From Gracilibacillus lacisalsi DSM 19029 (GTDB lineage Bacteria; Bacillota; Bacilli; Bacillales; Amphibacillaceae): 64,000 nt of DNA. Each line of letters opens with the position of its first letter. Position 1 is the stretch's first letter. Below are positions 27,087-34,200 of the stretch, in pieces. The stretch is taken from contig NZ_KB898662.1 of NCBI RefSeq assembly GCF_000377765.1, forward strand, positions 1 through 64,000, in the 5' to 3' direction. The position numbers were made by a program, and so were the translations under genes. Under the pieces are notes generated by a model. It had not been told where the DNA came from and searched no databases. It saw only the letters and a program-made list of their open reading frames with translations.

Positions 27087-27734
27087 ATGGGGTCTACTCA
27101 TGAATTTTCAGTAAAAGAAGAAATTGCTAATTCTGTTACTCACGGAATTGGAATGGCATTAAGTATTGCAGGATTAGTTATTTTGATCGTCTATTCATCA
27201 CTATACGGTACAGTATGGCATATCGTTAGTTTTACTTTATTTGGTGTTACAATGGTACTCCTCTACACATCCTCTACTCTGTTGCATAGTCTCCGAAAAG
27301 GGAAAGCAAAAAATGTTTTTGAAATATTGGATCATTCATCGATCTATTTCTTTATCGCCGGTTCCTATACTCCCTTCTTATTAGTGGTTGTTCGAGGATG
27401 GGAAGGTTGGACATTATTCGGCGTTATTTGGGGACTTGCAATTGGCGGAACAATATTTAAAGCCTTTTTCGTTAAAAAGTTTTTATATTTTTCCACGATA
27501 CTGTATGTATTGATGGGCTGGCTTATTGTATTTGCTTGGCAGCCACTAGTAGAAAATATGCATCCTAACGGGCTCAAACTTTTAGTTATCGGTGGTGTAT
27601 TGTATACAGTTGGTGCTGTTTTTTATGTATGGCGTGGGTTTAATTATCATCATGCATTATGGCATCTGTTTGTTTTAGCAGGATCAATTGCTCACTTTTT
27701 CGCTGTTTTGTTATATGTATTGCCAATTCAATAA
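27087..27734 (+). CDS. Hemolysin III/PAQR-family membrane protein (YqfA-like)
   Basis: From the ATG at 27087 the protein has 215 residues and seven predicted helices. The family's metal-site residues are visible in 'EEIANSVTHGIGMALS', 'SSTLLHSLRKG', 'EILDHSSIYFFIAGSYTPF' and 'NYHHALWHLFVLAGSIAHFF'. These His and Asp residues resemble the zinc site of adiponectin-receptor hydrolases. GGAAGGAA precedes this ATG, and the 44-codon upstream extension has no support. The physiological role in bacteria is unclear and the hemolysin label is historical. Confidence 0.9.
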   Translation: MGSTHEFSVKEEIANSVTHGIGMALSIAGLVILIVYSSLYGTVWHIVSFTLFGVTMVLLYTSSTLLHSLRKGKAKNVFEILDHSSIYFFIAGSYTPFLLVVVRGWEGWTLFGVIWGLAIGGTIFKAFFVKKFLYFSTILYVLMGWLIVFAWQPLVENMHPNGLKLLVIGGVLYTVGAVFYVWRGFNYHHALWHLFVLAGSIAHFFAVLLYVLPIQ

Positions 27735-27740
27735 TATGAA

Positions 27741-27771
27741 AGAAGCTCCAGTCAATGGTGCTTCTTTTTTT
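27741..27771 (+). terminator. Rho-independent terminator of the hemolysin III gene
   Basis: Arms GAAGCTCC and GGTGCTTC with a seven-base loop are followed by seven T. Confidence 0.82.
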
Positions 27772-27853
27772 ATCTATATGTGTGCATTTCATCACATCCT
27801 ATCGATGACAAGAACGATACAATATAGTTAACACCTTTTAAGGAGGTACTATA

Positions 27854-29005
27854 TTGACTCAGCAACCACCGTTTTTTAAACCGAGAGACTATCATAAAGA
27901 TCCTTTTATTGTTATATGGGAAGTTACACGTGCTTGTGCATTGAAATGTCTTCACTGCAGAGCTGATGCACAATATCATCGTGATCCCCGTGAATTAAAT
28001 TTTGATGAAGCAAAACAATTAATTGATCAAATCCAGTCTATGAATAACCCGCTTCTTGTATTTACTGGTGGTGACCCACTGGAACGTGAGGATTTACTGG
28101 ATATTGTTCAATATGCTGTCCAAAAAGGAGTTCGTGTCTCCATGACACCATCCGCTACCCCTAATGTAACAAAAGAAGTGATGCAAAAAGCAAAAGAGGT
28201 CGGATTATCTCGTTGGGCATTCAGTATTGATGGTCCAAACAAAGAGGTGCATGATTTCTTCCGGGGCACTACTGGTTCTTTTGATCGTACGATTGAAGCC
28301 ATTAACTATTTACACGAACTTGGGATGCCACTGCAAATTAATACCGTCATTTCTCAATATAACATCGAATACTTAGAAGAGATGAGAGCATTAATGGAAC
28401 AATTAAATGTCGTGCTATGGAGCGTATTCTTTCTTGTGCCTGTTGGACGTGGACAGGATAAAGATATGATTTCACCAACTGAACATGAGAAAGTATTCCG
28501 CTGGTTATACCAAGTATCAAAGACAGCTAGTTTTGATATTAAAACAACTGCTGCACAACATTATCGTCGTGTCGTGCTTCAGCAAAAAGCAAGAGAACAA
28601 AAAATCGAAAAAGATGATATCGCATTTCAGAATGTCTTATCAGAAGGTGCAATTGGTACAGTGGATGGATTAGGTCGAGCGCCTAAAGGTGTCAATGACG
28701 GGAATGGTTTTATTTTCATTTCTCATATTGGCGATGTCTACCCAAGTGGCCTACTCCCTGTCAAAGTAGGAAATGTCCGTTTGCAATCATTACCGGAAAT
28801 CTATCGGGAATCACCTATTTTAAAACAGTTGCGCGATCCAGACCAGTATAAAGGAAAATGCGGCATTTGTGAGTTCCGTCATGTATGTGGAGGATCTCGT
28901 TCTCGAGCTTATGCAGCAACCGGAGATTATTTGGAAAGTGAGCCCTATTGTGTTTATATACCTCGGGCGATGCGGAAAAAGAATAAACAAGGCAATTTTT
29001 TATAG
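27854..29005 (+). CDS. Radical SAM/SPASM protein (TIGR04053-like)
   Basis: The 383-residue enzyme has the radical SAM CxxxCxxC motif at Cys28, Cys32 and Cys35 (RACALKCLHCRA) and the SAM-binding 'FTGGDPLER' near residue 73. A C-terminal SPASM region follows with cysteines in 'GKCGICEFRHVCGG' and 'EPYC'. It resembles the NirJ/AhbD group of heme-modifying enzymes and the TIGR04053 family. The start is TTG at 27854 with AGGAGG nearby. No heme or peptide-precursor gene adjoins it, so the substrate is unknown. Confidence 0.88.
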   Translation: MTQQPPFFKPRDYHKDPFIVIWEVTRACALKCLHCRADAQYHRDPRELNFDEAKQLIDQIQSMNNPLLVFTGGDPLEREDLLDIVQYAVQKGVRVSMTPSATPNVTKEVMQKAKEVGLSRWAFSIDGPNKEVHDFFRGTTGSFDRTIEAINYLHELGMPLQINTVISQYNIEYLEEMRALMEQLNVVLWSVFFLVPVGRGQDKDMISPTEHEKVFRWLYQVSKTASFDIKTTAAQHYRRVVLQQKAREQKIEKDDIAFQNVLSEGAIGTVDGLGRAPKGVNDGNGFIFISHIGDVYPSGLLPVKVGNVRLQSLPEIYRESPILKQLRDPDQYKGKCGICEFRHVCGGSRSRAYAATGDYLESEPYCVYIPRAMRKKNKQGNFL

Positions 29006-29111
29006 ATTATTCATGATTTCAGTAATGTCATGATCCTATCACTATCATATTTGTTTTTATTGTACTTGCATCATGCCAATTATCGATTCTTTTAATCTTG
29101 TAATAAAGTAG

Positions 29112-29141
29112 AAAAGTCGTGAACACGATCACGGCTTTTTC
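29112..29141 (+). terminator. Rho-independent terminator downstream of the radical SAM gene
   Basis: Arms AAAGTCGTG and CACGGCTTT, with one G-T pair, are followed by a T run about 105 bp after the stop codon. Confidence 0.7.
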
Positions 29142-29179
29142 CTTTTACTATTGATTATTAAATTCTCAACCTTTTCATC

Positions 29180-29518
29180 AGAAAACCTAATGACAAGAAA
29201 ACTGGCAAACAACGCCGTCCATAATTACTTTGGTAGTAATGATGAAATAGTTGAACAACTTGATCACCACTCAGGCTGCCCACTTCCCTTTTCGTGGGGT
29301 TTGCCCTTCAGCTAACTTTTTTGAGCAAAACCCGCTCAAAAAAGTGGATCTTCAGGTCAAACAATTCCCACAGGAGTTGAAGTGAGCGGTCTCCGTTAAG
29401 ATCTGCTCTACAACATATGTCAGAGCTAAAAACTTGATTTATTATCCAATAAAAGCACTAAAATATAGCATTGATATCTCTAAAAAAGTTGCGATATCAA
29501 TATTTATATGCTTTCCTT
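29180..29518. repeat. Composite dispersed repeat, family 1 (copy B)
   Basis: The core at 29278-29388 begins GCCCACTTCCC. Its inner stem of TTTTTTGAGC and GCTCAAAAAA differs in sequence from the TTTTTCGAGC stem of copies A and C but still pairs. The right end (AGTTGCGATATCAATATT, then TATGCTTTCCTTAC) matches 403-440. This repeat and a terminator fill the gap 29006-29557. Confidence 0.85.
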
Positions 29519-29520
29519 AC

Positions 29521-29552
29521 AAAGTAAAACAAACTGAACGACATATTCGTTC
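29521..29552 (-). terminator. Weak terminator of the 29558-29929 gene
   Basis: Arms GAACGA and TCGTTC (29536-29552) are followed on the minus strand by a T-rich stretch. The stem is only six base pairs. Confidence 0.45.
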
Positions 29553-29557
29553 ACTCA

Positions 29558-29929
29558 TCAGGCATCTTTTTTCAAAACACCTATTCCAGCTAATATTACT
29601 TTTGCGTCATTAGTCAAAAAATTTAATGCTTCTTTTTCCATAAAAAGATTAGGGTTTTCCTTTAAGATTAACTTAATACCTCTTACGTCGAATTGTTCAG
29701 CATACACATTGACAGCTCTAATCGAAGCTAATTCTTTCTTATCCAAACTTCTATAACCAGATTCCTGACGCTTCATCATAAAACTTAAGATCTCCCGGGC
29801 GTTATGATTTAATAAGTGCCTTTTTTCTTTTAATATTTCAAGGTTATCCTCTATATAACGTCTGGATGTCACTAAGTCAAGATTCTCTGTAGCATGATTG
29901 ATACTTTTTATAAGTTCACTGAATCTCAT
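29558..29929 (-). CDS. Uncharacterised helical protein
   Basis: A 123-residue, almost wholly alpha-helical, soluble protein starts at the ATG at 29929, six bases after AGGAGG. An ATG two codons earlier overlaps the ribosome-binding site. It has charged helices ('TSRRYIEDNLEILKEKRHLL') and no cysteines. No domain is recognised. It stands alone between repeat DNA and the SMR pair. The coding call rests on the ribosome-binding site, length and codon pattern. Confidence 0.7.
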   Translation of the reverse strand: MRFSELIKSINHATENLDLVTSRRYIEDNLEILKEKRHLLNHNAREILSFMMKRQESGYRSLDKKELASIRAVNVYAEQFDVRGIKLILKENPNLFMEKEALNFLTNDAKVILAGIGVLKKDA

Positions 29930-30028
29930 ATCCATCCTCCTGATCTCAATTCAAGATAACTATATCATATATAGGGATATTTAACTATATTTTTTGTTGA
30001 AATTAATATTTTTTTGTCGAATTTGCGC

Positions 30029-30343
30029 TTAACCTAGCAATTTTAACCCAACAACTGCTAATATGATTAATGCTAGAAAGAAAATTCTTTTAGCACTTTT
30101 AGATTCATTATAGAATAAAATCCCAACAATGGCTCCGCCTGCTGCACCAATTCCTGTCCATATTGCATAACCCATACTCATTGGAATGGTTTCTAACGCA
30201 TTAGACAAAAACAAAAAGCTTAACGCAAAACTTGCAATCATAAAACTAAATACTGTCTTTGATTTTTGTCGATGCCACTGATTCATCATGATTACTGCTA
30301 ACATTTCGAATACCCCTGCTATAATTAAAAGTATCCATGCCAT
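30029..30343 (-). CDS. ykkD: SMR-family transporter subunit, YkkD-like
   Basis: The 104-residue protein has four membrane helices of the small multidrug resistance family. It matches the YkkD pattern: 'GVFEMLAVIMMNQ' in helix 1, 'YAIWTGIGAAGGAIVGILFY' in helix 3, and 'SAKRIFFLALII' in helix 4. The catalytic Glu is at position 13. Its start codon overlaps the YkkC stop by one base. SMR pairs of this type act as heterodimers that export guanidinium or cationic drugs by proton exchange. Confidence 0.88.
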   Translation of the reverse strand: MAWILLIIAGVFEMLAVIMMNQWHRQKSKTVFSFMIASFALSFLFLSNALETIPMSMGYAIWTGIGAAGGAIVGILFYNESKSAKRIFFLALIILAVVGLKLLG

Positions 30344-30675
30344 TAGTTACTTTCCTCCTTTGGTTCCGATGTCGATTTTAGACCAATAATACCGATCAAC
30401 AGCAGAAAAATTAGTGCAATTTTAGTAAGATTAATTTCCTCATTAAAAAAGAAAGCACCAACTACTACAGTCCCAGCTGTTCCTAAACCTACAAATACGG
30501 CATAGACCGTTCCGACTGCAATCTTTTCTCCAGCCATAACTAGGAAATAAAAACTAATAATAATAGCGATAACTGTACCAATCCACTCCAAAATTTGATC
30601 GGAGTGTGTTAAGCCAATTACCCATAAAACTTCAAATACTGCAGCGATTATCACTTTTAGCCATTCTTTTAACAT
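30343..30675 (-). CDS. ykkC: SMR-family transporter subunit, YkkC-like
   Basis: From the ATG at 30675, preceded by AAGGAGGAAG, the protein has 110 residues and four helices. Helix 1 contains Glu14 in 'AAVFEVLWVIGL', which matches YkkC. The 'VGTVYAVFVGLGTAGTVVVG' stretch is the conserved SMR helix 3. The tail is charged. It would pair with the YkkD-like protein encoded downstream. No guanidine-I riboswitch is visible upstream, unlike in Bacillus subtilis. Instead, an array of alternating GTACC/GGTAC motifs lies 125-270 bp upstream. Confidence 0.88.
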   Translation of the reverse strand: MLKEWLKVIIAAVFEVLWVIGLTHSDQILEWIGTVIAIIISFYFLVMAGEKIAVGTVYAVFVGLGTAGTVVVGAFFFNEEINLTKIALIFLLLIGIIGLKSTSEPKEESN

Positions 30676-30800
30676 AACAACTTCCTCCTTACTTTTTTCA
30701 CAAAAAAATATTTTGATGTGCAGTAAAACTGCCATTCATTAAAGAAAAACTGAAACTCCTTACAGATACACATGTACTCGAAGTTAAGAAATATTTTGAT

Positions 30801-30946
30801 TTAGTACCAATTTAGTATTCAAGAAGGTTGATTTTGGTACTAAAACCTGTTTTAAGTACCAATTTAATAGTTTGTTTTTTATTTTTGGTACTTAATTGAC
30901 TGTTTAGTACCATTTTGACTTTATGCAAGTTATTTTTGGTACTTAA
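30801..30946. repeat. Alternating inverted-motif array, 51-bp period (TTAGTACCAA type)
   Basis: Six copies of TTAGTACCAA or its complement TTGGTACTTAA alternate strictly in orientation. The GTAC centres start at 30804, 30837, 30856, 30888, 30907 and 30939, so the spacings are 33, 19, 32, 19 and 32 bp. The spacers are unrelated AT-rich DNA. The array lies upstream of the ykkC-like gene. The same geometry with a different motif word occurs at 50048-50243. Confidence 0.85.
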
Positions 30947-30963
30947 ATTAAAGGCATATTGAT

Positions 30964-31088
30964 TCCCAAAAGTGTCATGTCAGAAAGCGAAAGGATGATG
31001 AGTTATCGTAGGGCGATTCGTGAAGTCGCCTGGTTTTTGGGCGCTCGGAGCTAGACATCTGCGCAAATTTTATACTTTCCTTACACAC
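30964..31088. repeat. Family 2 dispersed repeat (short copy)
   Basis: 'ATCGTAGGGCGATTCGTGAA', then 'GGGCGCTCGGAGCTAGACAT' and 'TGCGCAAATTTTATACTTTC' match in reverse the left half of 47940-48165. It ends three bases from the pectinase terminator. The gap 30676-31222 otherwise contains only the alternating array and that terminator. Confidence 0.8.
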
Positions 31089-31089
31089 T

Positions 31090-31125
31090 ATAAAAGCCTG
31101 GGAGAATGAATCTCCCAGGCTTTTA
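31090..31125 (-). terminator. Rho-independent terminator of the pectinase gene
   Basis: Perfect 14-bp arms AAAAGCCTGGGAGA and TCTCCCAGGCTTTT have a five-base loop. The arm's own TTTT serves as the T tract on the minus strand. Confidence 0.92.
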
Positions 31126-31222
31126 TCCTTCCGTGTCACAGTAGTTACTGTGTGTTTTCTCTCGGACCAGTCCAACATTTGTTGCGGAACCCTAGAAAAC
31201 AATTACGATATGCTATTGTTCA

Positions 31223-34200
31223 TTATTGTACCATCTTTTGATTTCTTTTTCTAACAATTACTAATAACCCAATTCCCAATCCTAACAATACTCCACTAGC
31301 TAACAACCAATTAAAAATATTAGTTGCAGTATCAGGCAAACCAAAACCTCCGCTTGATTTTTCACCAGAAGTTGCATCTTGGTCTTGTTCATCATCTGCA
31401 GTAGCTAATACACCATAAGTTGAGAAGTGGTCAACTGTTGTAGTTACGACACCATCGCTTACCTCACCACCAATAAGCTCCCAGCTATTAGTTGCTTCAT
31501 TGTAATAATAGATCGCTACATTTTCTGTATTATCATCATGCCCCATGATTAATTGGAATTCACCAGTATAATCTTCAAAACCTTCAGGGAAAGTAAATTC
31601 GAAGGTATATACATCACCTGCAACTTGAAGATCCCCTAAATTTTGAGGTTCTGCTTGTTTAACAACTAAAGTCGTTCCTTCCGGTAAGTCGCTCGGTAAA
31701 ATCACTTTAGTTGGTGAATCAGCAATAGCAATTATCATATCTGCAGCTACTTCTATTTCTTCACCTAATTCAACTTTCATTTCTTTCGTGTTATTACTTG
31801 ACTCATTGTTATCTTCATTTTCACCTTCAGGGCTTTCTGTTCCTTCGCCATCACCATCTTGTTCAGATCCATTTCCAGGTGATTTATCATCATTTTCTGC
31901 TTTTTTACCAGGCTTTTCATCAGACCCATCACCTGGCTCTTTATCTGAATCCTCATCTGGATCTTTACCCGGCTCTTCTATCGGATCTAACGCATATGGA
32001 TCCCAACCTTTTAATACGTTTTGTACGGTCCAGTCAGCAGCCTCTTCATCTGTTAATTGACGACGTGAATCATTGATTACTGCTCCTGGTCCTTCATTTT
32101 TATACTCATATAAACGTGCATCTTCAGGTTGTAAGCCGCTCATTGATGTCCAGCCTTCTGGCTTGATATGCGCACCAAGTTTAGTTTCCATGATGACAAC
32201 ACTTCCAATTGCATCCGGATTGCCACCAGCTGGCCATGGTCTACCTAAATATACAGTTTCTGCAGGTGCATCACTTGTAAATTTACTGTCGATAAATAAC
32301 ATGCCGTATTCTTCTGAAATTAACGTACTGGCTGCGGTCACATAACCATTATTTGAGTCAGAACCTCGATCCAATGAATGAATAACAGAATCTTCAATGA
32401 CAATACTTGCTGCTCCAAAAATGAAGTCAACATCCCCTTCGATATAGACATCCCCATAATACTGCGTACCGGAATGTGCATATAACGTATCTTGATTACC
32501 GATAAAACGGACATCGTTGAAATATTGACGATCACCACTGGCATAAACTGCTACAGCTTGCTTTCCTTCGACATCAGCACTTTCATCAAAGGAATTTTCC
32601 AAAGTTAGATTTTCGATACGAAGATCATCTGCTCGTAAATAGACACTAGCACTGCCACTTGTCCCAAGCGTTCCACCTACACCATTGTCACGACCAGCAT
32701 AATTATCATACGTAATGATCGTATCGTTTTTACTTTCACCTAATAAAGTAATAAAAGGTTTATTCGTTGAAATAGTGACTACTTCTTTGTACATACCATC
32801 TTTAATAAAAATGGTTACAGGATTACGATTTTTTTCCGGAACAGCATCTATTGCAGCTTGAACAGTCTCGTAATCTCCTGATCCATCCTGTGCAACAACT
32901 AAATGACTTTCGATCTCATTCATTTGCTTTGTTTGTCCTTCCAATACTTTAATATCTCCTTGCACTAATGTCCTGCCATTTACATCAACAGAGTCGGTAC
33001 CTGTTACTTGAACAAATACTTTATCCGTATAATCTCCTGTCGTTTGCATGATTTCCAACAATTGAGTTGCCCAATGGCCACCCCAGGAGTAACCATCTCT
33101 TCTTTCTGCTTCTATTTCCATAATATCATGTTTAATCACCCCATCACGGCCAGAGAATATCGGTTTATTCGTACCTATTTCATAGAAACGGTACCACGCA
33201 GTTGAATTCGGATCTTCTACAAAATATTCATTGTTAGGATCACCACTAACATATCTGGTATTTTCCAATTTCACTTCATCAAACCATTCTAACGCTGCTA
33301 ATACAGCTTCATTAATTTCCTCGGTCTGTGGTCGAGACAATAAATAACGAACAATCCCGACTGACTCTGATCCTGAGATGGAAGGATGCTCATAAGATCG
33401 AGCCTCTTTCGGTTCATAGGTATAAGGATCATGCTGTGCACACCAAGCAGTTAGTTTACCATCCACTTCAATTTGCGCATTTAAAATATAGTCAATACCT
33501 AATTCAATCGACTCTTGCGATTTGATAACATACTCTTCACTGATTAGATCAGAATCAAATGGATAACGTTGCTCTGCAACTAAATCCAATAACTCCAATA
33601 CATTAATCATCGCTTCATCATTAAAGGTTACATAATCAGAATAGTTGCCCCTTTCAGGGTAAACCTGTGCAAAACCACCTGTTTCATACTGAAGCTTGAA
33701 TAAGAAATCTAAACCTTTTTCAATGCTTTCTTTATATCTAGGATCTTTCGTTTCTTGATACACTTCTGCTAAATATTGCAACTCTGAAATGGTTGCATCA
33801 TTATCAATTGTACCTAACTCAACACCATCATTGACCCACTCTGAGCGTGATTCTTTACCATCCCAAGGACGGGTGTAGATATGTGGCCAGTTTTTCGTCC
33901 ATCCGCCGTGATCCATTTGCCATGTTAATAGATTATCTGCTTCTTCTACAGCCGTATCTAAATCTCCAGAGAATCTTGTTTCCTCAAATTCGACTGGATA
34001 CTCACCATACTCATTCCATTCGTCTAAACTATGCATCACAATAACGGTTTGACCAAATTGATTCGTAGCCACTGCGGCCTTATCTATATTTAAATTTGTA
34101 AATCCTGGTGCTAAGAGTTCCCATCTTCTCGTCGGAGCTACTACCTCCAGATCTGTTGGTGTAAAGTCTTCAAAGTAACCATTTAATGTAACAACAAGTA

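Noticed and set aside
30676-30960. Guanidine-I riboswitch before the ykkC-like gene
   Set aside because: The gene pair made it likely, but I could not find the conserved CTAGGG-like and ACGG-like core segments on the minus strand.
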